A stretch of DNA of 10,197 nt, from positions 1 through 10,197 of the forward strand of contig PXSY01000102.1 in assembly GCA_003023125.1 (NCBI GenBank), in the 5' to 3' direction. The notes under the pieces were generated by a model that did not search any database, was not told where the DNA came from, and saw nothing but the letters and a program-made list of their open reading frames with translations. The stretch comes from Bacteroidetes bacterium QH_10_64_19. GTDB lineage: Bacteria; Bacteroidota; Rhodothermia; Rhodothermales; Salinibacteraceae. Positions 1 to 7,210 of this stretch are shown piece by piece (position 1 is the stretch's first letter; every line of letters begins with the position of its first letter). The position numbers and the translations under genes were made by a program.

Positions 1-1
1 C

Positions 2-91
2 GCATCGTTCCTGCGAGCCGTCTTTCCCCCCTTCACGGATCGCAAAGAGGGCCTGCTGAGGAGCCTCCTCCGATACTTTTCTGGCCCCTAG
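2..91 (+). CDS. possible C-terminal end of a gene cut by the left edge
   Basis: One plus-strand frame is open from the window edge to a TAG at 89-91 and gives 29 residues ending in LLRSLLRYFSGP. The composition (aromatic and basic residues, with an amphipathic LLRSLLRYF stretch) looks like a real protein tail rather than a random GC-rich reading. No family is recognisable from so short a piece. It lies just upstream of the kinase/PAS debris and on the same strand. It could equally be chance or a further gene remnant. Seen: the open frame and stop. Inferred: that it is coding. Confidence 0.28.
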   Translation, partial: ASFLRAVFPPFTDRKEGLLRSLLRYFSGP

Positions 92-124
92 CGTCCCGTC
101 GGGCTCCGCTCTGAGCTGCGACGG

Positions 125-274
125 ATGAGTCCGATCGGCTCTCCGAATGGGCCGTACGAACAAACGCTCCTCGCCCCCTTCTCCCTCTCTCCTCCCCAAT
201 GCCAAAACCCCGGCGACGTACTGGACGGCTACCGCCTCGACGCGGTCGTCGGCCGTGGCGGCATGGGCACCGTG
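125..274 (+). pseudogene. N-terminal fragment of a PknB-type Ser/Thr protein kinase
   Basis: Starting from ATG at 125, residues 35-50 read GYRLDAVVGRGGMGTV. This is the entry to a bacterial Hanks-type kinase domain: the first beta strand followed by the glycine-rich ATP-binding loop GxGGMGxV. Intact kinases continue with Y-[RK]-A and a catalytic lysine about 15 residues later. Here the similarity stops at Val50 (about position 274); the frame then reads SRLKSAPPP and ends at a stop at 338-340. The lysine, the HRD loop and the DFG loop are all absent, so no kinase activity is possible. The next recognisable coding similarity is a piece of an unrelated histidine kinase in another frame, beginning at the same place. 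The residues before the domain are short and proline-rich and I do not recognise them. A dead remnant fits best. Confidence 0.62.
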
Positions 275-378
275 TCGAGATTAAAGTCCGCCCCGCCCCC
301 CGCGGCGACAGTCGTCACGTCCTGGTGTTCTACGACGTGACGGAGGTGCATGAGCTGCGGCGCATGCTCGACGAGTAC
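271..378 (+). pseudogene. PAS-domain end and linker of a PhoR-like histidine kinase, fragment
   Basis: In the frame offset by two bases from the kinase fragment, 271-378 encodes RVEIKVRPAP followed by HVLVFYDVTEVHELRRML and then DEY. This is the typical last strand of a PAS sensor domain (VLVFxDVTE) plus the linker helix that in PhoR/WalK-type kinases leads into (R)xDFVANVSHELRTPL. The expected DFVANVSHE H-box does not follow: the frame reads DIGGRG and no HisKA or ATPase domain is present before the minus-strand gene that ends at 414. It therefore has neither a start nor a catalytic part. Its left boundary coincides, within a few bases, with the right boundary of the Ser/Thr kinase fragment, so the two pieces look joined by an illegitimate recombination or two-sided deletion. 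The PhoR comparison is by motif only; other PAS-linked kinases share it. Confidence 0.6.
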
Positions 379-394
379 GACATCGGGGGACGCG

Positions 395-415
395 GAGCCG
401 AAGGGGACTCGGCTC
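395..415. terminator. hairpin overlapping the stop codon of the last minus-strand gene
   Basis: GAGCCGA at 395-401 and TCGGCTC at 409-415 form a perfect 7-bp stem with a 7-nt loop. The stem runs into the TGA stop (414-416) of the minus-strand gene, at the apparent end of the nuo transcription unit, and faces the plus-strand debris from the other side. No T-run follows on either strand, so it is not a canonical intrinsic terminator. It may act as a 3' stabilising or Rho-associated structure. Confidence 0.33.
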
Positions 416-992
416 ATTCCCCGAGCGTCTCCATCAGGCGCTCGTAGTCGTCCGCGGTTAGCTTCCGCTCGGCCCGGAGGCGCTCCAGGGCCTCCTGCAC
501 GGCCGCCACGTCCGTCGTGTCCGGCTCCGCGGCCGGCGCAAAGTCGATGTCCCGCACCATCGCCGTGTTGAGAAAGTCGCCCACGTACGACGCGGCCTTC
601 GGGGCGCCGGAGAAGTCCATCGTGAGCTCGAAGGTGGCCCGCCCGCGGTTGACCGTTAGCGCCACCACCTTGCCCCCCAGCCCAAACCAGCGGCTCTGCG
701 TCTCCACCCCCACGAGGTCCGAATACCGGACGGTTTGCGTGGCCTGGAGATCGTTGTTCTGAAAGACAAACCGGTCGGGGGTGAAGACGGCCCCGTCGCC
801 CCCCGTGCCGCTCAGGGTCGCGTCGTAGAGGGCCAGCGCCTCGTCCCGCCCCACCTCCATCGCGTAGTCGGAGAGCGCGTTGTCGAGCCGATCCGCCGGC
901 AGGTTCGGCGTCACGAAAAGCCCCATCTGCGGGGCGTGCGGGAGCCGATCGCGGAGCAGCGTCTCCATCGGAGCGGGCGTTCCATTCGACAC
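414..992 (-). CDS. hypothetical protein, PH-like domain with C-terminal SHOCT-like motif
   Basis: 192 residues, no signal peptide and no membrane segment, so probably cytoplasmic. Residues about 55-145 alternate short beta strands (for example FTPDRFVFQN, VRYSDLVGVE, VVALTVN, ATFELTMDF) and end in a helix near AASYVGDFLN, a pattern like bacterial PH-like (bPH) domains. After an acidic, Ala/Pro-rich linker (about 150-163) the tail VQEALERLRAERKLTADDYE resembles a SHOCT motif, the short C-terminal helix pair often attached to such domains. The start is GTG at 992, chosen because it is preceded by the clearest Shine-Dalgarno in the window. The gene lies 24 bases after nuoN on the same strand and is probably co-transcribed with it. 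No enzymatic motif is visible and the function is unknown. The domain names come from pattern recognition and need a profile search. Confidence 0.8.
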   Translation of the reverse strand: MSNGTPAPMETLLRDRLPHAPQMGLFVTPNLPADRLDNALSDYAMEVGRDEALALYDATLSGTGGDGAVFTPDRFVFQNNDLQATQTVRYSDLVGVETQSRWFGLGGKVVALTVNRGRATFELTMDFSGAPKAASYVGDFLNTAMVRDIDFAPAAEPDTTDVAAVQEALERLRAERKLTADDYERLMETLGE

Positions 993-1005
993 GACAGACC
1001 CAGTT

Positions 1006-1013
1006 CCCTCCTT
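1006..1013 (-). promoter_or_regulatory. Shine-Dalgarno sequence deciding a GTG start
   Basis: On the minus strand this reads AAGGAGGG, complementary to the 16S rRNA 3' end, 13 bases before the GTG at 992. That spacing is longer than usual, but the next in-frame ATG (968) is much too far away. It lies just after the nuoN stop. I see no comparable motif at the other starts in the window (nuoJ, nuoK, nuoL, nuoM, nuoN, the dehydratase gene, ppx), which agrees with the weak Shine-Dalgarno use of Bacteroidota-like bacteria. Confidence 0.5.
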
Positions 1014-1016
1014 CTT

Positions 1017-2516
1017 CTACGGCGCCGCGGCCATCGCGGCCGCGTCGAAGAAGCCCGACGTCGTTTCCAGGACCCCCCCGAAGGAGACGCCGAGCACCAC
1101 GAGGGCAACCGCGCAGACCACGAGCGTGCCCTTGGCCCCCAGCGTGGCGCGCGGAAACGCCGCGGACTGGACGGGATTGGTCGCGTCCACCGCGCCGGCC
1201 GACTGCATCCAGAAGACGTAGACGACGCGCAGGTAGTAATGGGCACTAAGGGCGCTCATAAGCACCCCGATCACCACGAGCCAGGTCAGCCCCGCGTCCA
1301 CGGCCGGAGCGAAGACGAAGTACTTGCCCGCAAAGCCGCCCAGAGGGGGAAAGCCGATCAGGCTAAACATGAACACTCCCATCGTGGTGCCCAGGACGGG
1401 CCGGTCGTTGGCGATGCCCGCGAGGGACGACAGTGTCTGTTCGCGGCCCTCCTTGCCGTCCCACTCCAGAAGCGACATGACGCCAAACGCTCCGATGTTC
1501 ATTACCGCGTAGACGAGCAGATAGAGGAGCGCCCCGGCGTATCCGGCCGACGTCCCCGCCGAGAGGCCGACGAGCACGTACCCGGCGTGCGCAATGGACG
1601 AGTACGCGAGGAGGCGCTTCACGTTGGTCTGTGCCAGCGCCATCACGTTCCCGATCACCATCGTGAGCACCGCCACCGCGGCCAGGGCCAGCTGCCACTC
1701 GCCCCCCGGCGCCGCGTGGACGAGCACCAGGATGAGGGCGGCGAAGGCCGCGGCCTTGGTGGCCGTCGACATGTAGCCGGTGAGCGGCGTGGGCGCCCCC
1801 TGGTACACGTCGGGGGTCCACATGTGAAACGGCGCCGCGCTCACCTTGAAGAAGAAGCCCACCAGGAAGAGGGCGAATCCGCCCCAGAACAGGAGTTGCG
1901 TCGAGACGCTGCCCAGCTCGGCCGCCGCCATCTCCGGCAACATCATCGTGCCCGTGGCCCCGTACATGAGCGCGATGCCGTACAGGAAGAAGCCCGTCGA
2001 GAACGCCCCGAGCAGGAAGTATTTCAGCGCACTCTCCACGGCCCCCTCGTCCTCCCGCACCAGCCCGGTCAGGACGTAGAGGCAGACCGACATGGTCTCG
2101 AGGCCAAGAAAGATGCTGACCATGTTGTTCGCGGAGCCGAGCATGATCATCCCGACCGTCGCGTACATGATCAGTGCGTAGACCTCGCCGTAGTCGTGCC
2201 GCAGCTTGTTGAGGTAGGGGATCGAGAGGAGAATGGTCGCCAGGCCCGTCAGCAGAACAATGAGGTTGATGAACGCCACGAAGCCCCCGGTCCGGAGGGT
2301 GTCGAAGAACACCGTGCCCTGCGGGGCGCCGAGCTGGGCGAGCTCCCAGAGGGCGGCCCCCCCAAGCGCCACCACCCCGAGCCAGGGAATGGCGGGATGG
2401 TCGTTGCGGAACGCATCCAGCACAATCATCGCAAGCCCGACCAGCCCCACGACCGACATAGAAAAGGCCGCCGGCAGGTCGGCCACGAGGGACGGAAATG
2501 CAGTGGACAAATCCAT
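1017..2516 (-). CDS. nuoN: NADH-quinone oxidoreductase subunit N
   Basis: Antiporter-like membrane subunit of respiratory complex I, which helps pump protons as NADH reduces quinone. The product is about 499 residues, close to the family's usual 480-500, and is almost entirely transmembrane helices. Visible functional residues, numbered from ATG 2516: Glu140 in LGLETMSVCLYVL (TM5), Lys224 in FFFKVSAAPFHMWTPDVY (TM7), Lys254 in STATKAAAF (TM8) and Lys398 in GGFAGKYFVF (TM12). These match the conserved charged axis of E. coli NuoN. ATG at 2516 is preferred; an in-frame GTG at 2528 would add MIVP, and neither has a ribosome binding site. It follows the pterin dehydratase gene by 76 bases and precedes the PH-like gene by 24. 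The reading frame is intact. Confidence 0.96.
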   Translation of the reverse strand: MDLSTAFPSLVADLPAAFSMSVVGLVGLAMIVLDAFRNDHPAIPWLGVVALGGAALWELAQLGAPQGTVFFDTLRTGGFVAFINLIVLLTGLATILLSIPYLNKLRHDYGEVYALIMYATVGMIMLGSANNMVSIFLGLETMSVCLYVLTGLVREDEGAVESALKYFLLGAFSTGFFLYGIALMYGATGTMMLPEMAAAELGSVSTQLLFWGGFALFLVGFFFKVSAAPFHMWTPDVYQGAPTPLTGYMSTATKAAAFAALILVLVHAAPGGEWQLALAAVAVLTMVIGNVMALAQTNVKRLLAYSSIAHAGYVLVGLSAGTSAGYAGALLYLLVYAVMNIGAFGVMSLLEWDGKEGREQTLSSLAGIANDRPVLGTTMGVFMFSLIGFPPLGGFAGKYFVFAPAVDAGLTWLVVIGVLMSALSAHYYLRVVYVFWMQSAGAVDATNPVQSAAFPRATLGAKGTLVVCAVALVVLGVSFGGVLETTSGFFDAAAMAAAP

Positions 2517-2592
2517 AGGCACAATCACACCGTTCGTTACTCAAGCATCGTCCGCCGTGGCCCCCACACGGCAGTGTCTCCTCGGCCGCCCC

Positions 2593-2883
2593 CTAGGCAA
2601 GCTCTTCGATCTTTGCGGCCAGTTCGACGTCCATTTCCGTTACCGTACCCCCGGCGTCGTGGGTCGTAAGGGCTACGGACACAGTGTTGTAGACGTTTTC
2701 CAGTTCGGGGTGGTGCATCATCTCCTCCGCGTAGAAGGAGAGCCGCACGATGAAGCTGATGGCCTCCCGAAAGTCAGAAAACTCGTACGTCTTTTTCAGC
2801 TTGTCGTCGGCGTGGGACCATCCGTCCAGGTCCGCCAGGGCGTCGTCGATGTCGTCGTCGGAAAGGGGCTCACGTGAGGGCAT
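2593..2883 (-). CDS. phhB: pterin-4a-carbinolamine dehydratase
   Basis: 96 residues, the usual size for this family (PCD/DCoH, COG2154). It dehydrates 4a-hydroxytetrahydropterin, made by phenylalanine and other aromatic amino acid hydroxylases, to the quinonoid dihydropterin that is then recycled. The whole signature is present: Glu53-x3-His57-His58-Pro59, Tyr65, His75 and Asp85. His57, His58 and His75 correspond to the catalytic His61, His62 and His79 of the mammalian enzyme. The N-terminus is acidic (SDDDIDDALADLDGW). ATG at 2883 is chosen; a GTG at 2964 would add 27 residues with no family counterpart. It sits between nuoM and nuoN on the same strand, 91 bases after nuoM. The family includes proteins of uncertain role, so true PCD activity is likely but not certain, and a role in complex I is unproven. 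No hydroxylase gene is in the window. Confidence 0.93.
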   Translation of the reverse strand: MPSREPLSDDDIDDALADLDGWSHADDKLKKTYEFSDFREAISFIVRLSFYAEEMMHHPELENVYNTVSVALTTHDAGGTVTEMDVELAAKIEELA

Positions 2884-2974
2884 GGGGGAAGGAATGGTGG
2901 TCTGAAAGAAAGATTGAACGGGGCCACCGGGTGGGACACTGCGGGCCACCAGCCGGTCGCCCACCGCGATTCAC

Positions 2975-4609
2975 TCAGGGCAAGGACGTCGGGATGTCGA
3001 TGGAACTCTCCTCCGCCTCGAGCGGGGCCGTCGGGACGCGCCTCGGCTCGTCGGTGGACACGGCGGCGTCGTTCTCCATCTCCTGCACCGCAGCCCGCTT
3101 CTTCTCCACCGTGTCCAGGAGAAATTCGGTCGTCGGGGCCGTCTGTCGGAGGAACGGATTCGGGACAAACCCGAGGACGAACATGAGCACGATGAGCGGC
3201 GCCATGAGCCCAAACTCACGGGCGTTCAGGTCCGCCATCTGCGCGTTCGCCTCGTCGGCAAGCTCGCCGAAGAACGTGCGGTAGACCATGTGGAGCAGGT
3301 AAACCGCCGCGAGGATGACGCCCGTGGTGGCGAAGGCAATGAGCACCGGGCTGTCAATGACGGTGCTCTTAAAGGAGCCCAGGAGGATCAGAAACTCGCC
3401 CACGAACCCGTTCAGGCCCGGCAGGCCCGCCGAGGCGAGCACGCTGATCACCATCAAGGTGGTGAGCACCGGGACGGACGTCGCGAGCCCGCCGTAGTCG
3501 TCCATCATGCGGGTGTGCCGGCGTTCGTACAGCATCCCCACGAGGAGGAAGAGGGCCCCGGTGGAAAGGCCGTGGTTGATCATCTGAATCACCGCCCCCT
3601 GCATCGCCTCCGGGGTGAAGGCGAAGAGGCCCAGCACCACGAACCCGAGGTGGCTGATGGAGGAGTAGGCCACGAGGCTCTTTGCGTCGTCCTGCACGCG
3701 GGCCACCAGCGCCCCGTAGATGATGCCGACGATGGCAACCACGGCAAAGAGGAGTGCATAGTTCTGCGCCACGTTTGGGAAGAAGGGCAGGCAGAAGCGC
3801 AGCAGGCCGTAGGTCCCCATTTTCAGGAGCACCCCGGCCAGGATGACGGAGCCCCCGGTGGGGGCCTGGACGTGGGCGTCCGGCAGCCAGGTGTGCAGCG
3901 GAAAGAGGGGCACCTTGATCGCAAACGAGAAGGCAAACACCGCGAAGAGCCAGCCCTGCGCCGCCAGCGGGACGTTGTACTCCAGCAGCGTGTACCAGTC
4001 GGTGGTGAACACGCCGTTGTTCACCGCGTCGCCCGCCGCGTCGCCGAGATACAGGATGCCCACCAGCATCAGGAGCGAGCCGACGAACGTGTAGACCACA
4101 AACTTGACGGCCGCGTAGATGCGCTCCGTTCCGCCCCAGACGCCGATGATGAAGTACATCGGGATGAGGGTGAGCTCGAAGAAGATGTAGAAGAGAAAGA
4201 GGTCGAAGGACGCGAAGACGCCCGTGATCCCGGTCTGCAGCAACAGCAGGAGCGCGTAGTAGCCCTTCTGCTTCTCGCCGATATAGGTCCACGACGAGAG
4301 CACAACGATCGGCCCGAGCAGAGTCGTCAGCAGCACGAGCAACAGGCTCAGGCCATCAATGCCAACGATGTACTTCACATCGTAGTCCCCCGGCACCCAT
4401 CCGGCCCAAACGTCCGTCAACTGCGGCGCCAAGGCGGTGCTCACCGTCGGGTCATAGCCGACGAACAGCCCCAGCGACAGCACGAACGTGACCGTGGTCG
4501 TCACGAGGGCCGTCCACCGAATCGACGAGGCCCGACGCAGAAACAGCGTCAGCAGGGCCCCGACGGCCGGGAGGAAGATGACGAGCGATGTGAGGTAGGG
4601 AATGTCCAT
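2975..4609 (-). CDS. nuoM: NADH-quinone oxidoreductase subunit M
   Basis: Second antiporter-like, proton-pumping subunit of complex I. The product is 544 residues, slightly longer than E. coli NuoM (509), partly because of an acidic hydrophilic C-terminal tail of about 60 residues (after PNPFLRQ) rich in Glu and Asp. Conserved residues: Glu145 in FFELTLIPMYFIIGVWGG (TM5), Lys232 in FAIKVPLFPLHTWLPDAH (TM7), Lys263 in GVLLKMGTYGLLRF (TM8), His320 in AYSSISHLGF, and Glu405 in GLNGFVGEFLILLGSF (TM12). The start is ATG at 4609, giving the usual hydrophobic first helix; no Shine-Dalgarno is visible. It is 195 bases downstream of nuoL, across a spacer holding a heptamer repeat, and 91 bases upstream of the dehydratase gene. 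The reading frame is intact. Confidence 0.97.
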   Translation of the reverse strand: MDIPYLTSLVIFLPAVGALLTLFLRRASSIRWTALVTTTVTFVLSLGLFVGYDPTVSTALAPQLTDVWAGWVPGDYDVKYIVGIDGLSLLLVLLTTLLGPIVVLSSWTYIGEKQKGYYALLLLLQTGITGVFASFDLFLFYIFFELTLIPMYFIIGVWGGTERIYAAVKFVVYTFVGSLLMLVGILYLGDAAGDAVNNGVFTTDWYTLLEYNVPLAAQGWLFAVFAFSFAIKVPLFPLHTWLPDAHVQAPTGGSVILAGVLLKMGTYGLLRFCLPFFPNVAQNYALLFAVVAIVGIIYGALVARVQDDAKSLVAYSSISHLGFVVLGLFAFTPEAMQGAVIQMINHGLSTGALFLLVGMLYERRHTRMMDDYGGLATSVPVLTTLMVISVLASAGLPGLNGFVGEFLILLGSFKSTVIDSPVLIAFATTGVILAAVYLLHMVYRTFFGELADEANAQMADLNAREFGLMAPLIVLMFVLGFVPNPFLRQTAPTTEFLLDTVEKKRAAVQEMENDAAVSTDEPRRVPTAPLEAEESSIDIPTSLP

Positions 4610-4673
4610 CTATCAAGGGCTTAGGGAAATGCCAATTGGCCGGTCAAAATCTTCCTGCACGCGCTTTCGGAGT

Positions 4674-4750
4674 CGTGAAGCGTGATGCGTGAAACGTGAC
4701 GGACTACATTATTTCATCACCCACGCATCATTCCTCACGCATCATTCCTC
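4674..4750. repeat. 7-bp-period repeat with inverted arms in the nuoL-nuoM spacer
   Basis: Left arm, 4674-4701: four consecutive heptamers of form CGTGANN (CGTGAAG, CGTGATG, CGTGAAA, CGTGACG). Right arm, 4723-4750: the 14-mer ACGCATCATTCCTC repeated exactly twice in tandem, again a multiple of 7. The arms are inverted: TGATGCGTGA at 4683-4692 is the perfect reverse complement of TCACGCATCA at 4735-4744, and its first nine bases also pair with 4722-4730. The transcript could fold into alternative hairpins about a roughly 20-50 nt loop. The rest of the spacer, 4610-4804, holds no open frame of note. It is likely an intergenic repeat family member or an mRNA processing or attenuation structure; which of these is not decidable here. 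Confidence 0.7.
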
Positions 4751-4804
4751 AAGGTATAACGCCGTAACCTCCCACATGAATGCGTAGGCACCATCGAACT
4801 ACAG

Positions 4805-6705
4805 TCAAATCCCGAATAGCATCAACCCAATCACCAGGACAGTCCCCAGGACGAGAGCCAGGGCATAATTCTGCACGATCCCCGTCTGCGTTCGTCGCAG
4901 CAGGCCGCTCGAATTCTGCGCCGCGTCCGCCACGCCGTTGACCGCCCCGTCCACGACCGTGTCATCGAACGCCGCAAGGCCTTTGCGGGCGATTCCATCG
5001 ATCAGTGTGTCGACCACCACCTCGTTGTAGAATTCGTCCCAGTAGTATTTGTCCGCCCACCGCTGATACAGCCCTCCCAACCGCTGCTTCAGGGCCGCGT
5101 CGTACTCCAGGGCGCGGGCACCATAGACGCGCCAGGTGTAGTACACCGTCCCGAGGGCGATGGCGGAGCTCAGCGCGATGAGCCCCCACTCCAGCGCCAC
5201 AGGCACGTGCCCGTGCACCGACGCCTCTGCCACCGGCCCCCCGTACTCAGCCCCGAGATAATGGTGAATCCAGTTCCACTTTCCGCCTTTGATCACCGCG
5301 GGGAGCCCAATGAAGCCACCGACGATCGAGAGCACGCCGAGGGTCCAGAGGGGTAGAAGGCCGTGAGGACCGCCGTCAAGACGCCCACGACCCACACGGC
5401 CACTGCGTAGGTGGATCCATCATACCCGTACTCGAAGGCCTTGAACAGAATCTCGTCCTTCGAGAAGAACCCGGCCGTCAGGGGAATCCCCGAGATGGCC
5501 AAGGTCGCCAGCAGATACGTCGTGCGGGTGGTGGGCATGTAGTCCCCGAGCCCACCCATTGTGCGCATGTCTTGCGGATCGAAGTCGCTCGTGTCCTGCC
5601 CCATCTCGTCGAGGCCGTGCTCCACCTCTTCCATCCCGTGGATCACACTCCCGGAGCCGAGAAAGAGGCAGGCCTTGAAGAAGGCATGGGTCACAACGTG
5701 AAAGATGGAGACGAAAAAGGCCCCCACGCCGGCCGCCATGAACATGTACCCGAGTTGAGAGACCGTTGAATACGCCAGCACCCGCTTAATGTCGTTCTGC
5801 GCAATCGCGATCGTCGCGGCCATGAGGGCCGTCGCGGCCCCTACGATTGCAATGAGGGCCATCACCACCGGCGCCCCGAGCACCAGCGACGAGAGGCGCG
5901 CCAGCAGATAGAGACCGCTCGTCACCATGGTGGCGGCATGGATGAGCGCCGAGACCGGCGTGGGCCCGGCCATCGCGTCCGGCAGCCACACGAAGAGCGG
6001 GATCTGCGCACTCTTGCCCGTCGCCCCGATGAAGAACAGAAGGACGATCCAGTTGAGCGTAGCCTCGGGCAGGCCCGGACCCTCCGTGAGCAGCACGTCG
6101 AAGCTCAGGGACCCCAGTTCCCGAAAGACCAGAAACATGGCCACAAGGAAGGCCAAGTCCCCAATCCGGTTCACGATGAACGCCTTGTTGGCGGCAGCGC
6201 TGTTGCCGAGGTCCGTGTACCAGAACCCGATGAGCAGGTACGAGCAGAGGCCCACGCCCTCCCAGCCCAGAAAGAGCACCGGCAGGTTGTTCGCCAGCAC
6301 CAAGTTCAGCATGGCGAAGATAAAGAGATTCAGGTAGGCAAAAAACCGCCAGTACCCGGGATCTCCGTGCATGTAGCCGACCGAGTAGAGATGAATCACC
6401 CCGCCCACCCCCGTCACCACGAGCGTCATGATCAGGGACAGCTGATCGACCCGGTAGGCGAAGGAAAGGTCCAGGTCTCCCGCCGCCATCCACGTGAAGT
6501 AGTCCGCAACGATCGGGTCCCCACCGAACGTGACAAACAGGTAGACCGTGAGCACGAACGGAATGGCCACCGCCGCCGTCCCGATGGTGCCTAGCAGCGT
6601 TTCCCGAGTCCGAAGGTGCCGAAGGAAGAGGGGCGCCACGCCCGTAAGCACCGCCCCGGCGAGCGGCAGGAGAAGAACAAGACGAAGCAAGTCGGCAGAA
6701 GTCAT
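4805..6705 (-). pseudogene. nuoL: NADH-quinone oxidoreductase subunit L, with internal deletion and frameshift
   Basis: Largest antiporter-like subunit of complex I, whose C-terminal lateral helix braces M and N. Frame 1 runs from ATG 6705 to Tyr451 (ending at 5353) and has all key residues: Glu149 in LGWEGVGLCSYL, Lys231 in GKSAQIPLFVWLPDAM, His256 in ALIHAATM, His340 and Lys344 in THAFFKACLFLGSGS, and Lys416-Asp417 in GFFSKDEIL. It then turns to nonsense and stops at 5293. NuoL similarity resumes at once in the neighbouring frame at PLWTLGVLSIVGGF (from 5353) and continues 182 residues to the stop at 4805, including a transmembrane helix, a long amphipathic stretch rich in charged residues (the lateral helix) and a last membrane helix. 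The conserved block that normally follows ...LTAFY (aromatic/basic, of type FRLxFxxFxG, then a hydrophilic loop; roughly 30-40 residues from my memory of the family) is missing. So 3k+1 bases have been lost. Either this is a true lesion or an assembly error. The gene is 64 bases after nuoK. Confidence 0.9.
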
Positions 6706-6769
6706 CAGCGCGGCAATGGTCCGTTTGTCAGAAACGTGCGCGGTAGCGAGACGGGCGCACAGCGAGCAG

Positions 6770-7075
6770 CTAGTGCTTGAAGAGATTGATCTCGGTAATG
6801 TCTACCGTGACCTTGCTCCGGAAAATGGCAATCACGATGGCAAGCCCAACCGCGGCCTCCGCCGCCGCCACTGCAATGGAAAAGAAGACGAGCATCTGAC
6901 CGGTCGGGTCGCCCATCGACTGACTGAAGGCGACCAGCGTGAGATTTACGGCGTTGAGCATGAGCTCTACTGACATCAGCACGACAATTGCGTTGCGCCG
7001 AAATAGAACCCCACACGTCCCAATCGTGAAGAGTACGGCACTGAGGGCGAGGTACCAGTTCAGGGCAACTTCCAT
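6770..7075 (-). CDS. nuoK: NADH-quinone oxidoreductase subunit K
   Basis: Small membrane subunit of complex I, homologous to MrpC, contributing to the fourth proton path between the quinone site and the antiporter-like subunits. The product is 101 residues, exactly the usual length, with three transmembrane helices. The two essential membrane glutamates are seen: Glu37 in [14 protein letters not shown] and Glu73 in [14 protein letters not shown] (E. coli Glu36 and Glu72). The loop [10 protein letters not shown] between helices 2 and 3 is also typical. The start is ATG at 7075 with no Shine-Dalgarno. It stands 141 bases after nuoJ, long for genes that usually abut, and 64 bases before nuoL. 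The frame is intact. Confidence 0.97.
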   Translation of the reverse strand: MEVALNWYLALSAVLFTIGTCGVLFRRNAIVVLMSVELMLNAVNLTLVAFSQSMGDPTGQMLVFFSIAVAAAEAAVGLAIVIAIFRSKVTVDITEINLFKH

Positions 7076-7090
7076 CTTGTCGATGGGTAG

Positions 7091-7210
7091 CTGTTTGTTG
7101 TCTGTTGGCTACAAAAGTCTTTATCCTCGGACGCTCACTCGTTGTCGGATTGGAGACGCAACGACCAAATTCCGAGCACAAATCCCCAAGGTCCCACAAC
7201 CGACAAACAG
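7091..7210. repeat. long nuoJ-nuoK spacer bounded by an 8-bp inverted repeat
   Basis: CTGTTTGT at 7091-7098 is the exact reverse complement of ACAAACAG at 7203-7210; with gaps the similarity extends a few bases further into GTTG-rich flanks. These sites lie close to the two ends of the 140-base spacer (7076-7216), which appears AT-richer than its neighbours. It contains no convincing open frame. It may hold an internal promoter for nuoK or an inserted element; an 8-bp match could also be chance. Confidence 0.3.

Noticed and set aside
735..2669. A 644-codon plus-strand open frame opposite nuoN and the dehydratase gene
   Set aside because: It is antisense to conserved genes; its product is dominated by Arg, His, Gly and Glu with no domain pattern, typical of the shadow frame of GC-rich membrane protein genes.
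3290..4624. A 444-codon plus-strand open frame opposite nuoM
   Set aside because: Same shadow effect: His/Glu/Arg/Gln-rich low-complexity product on the complementary strand of a clearly conserved gene.
4674..4750. CRISPR array
   Set aside because: The units are 7 or 14 bp with no unique spacers of regular size between them.
5293..5395. Programmed ribosomal frameshift explaining nuoL
   Set aside because: The conserved block between the two frames is missing as well, so a frameshift at this point would not restore a normal NuoL; no slippery heptamer is evident.
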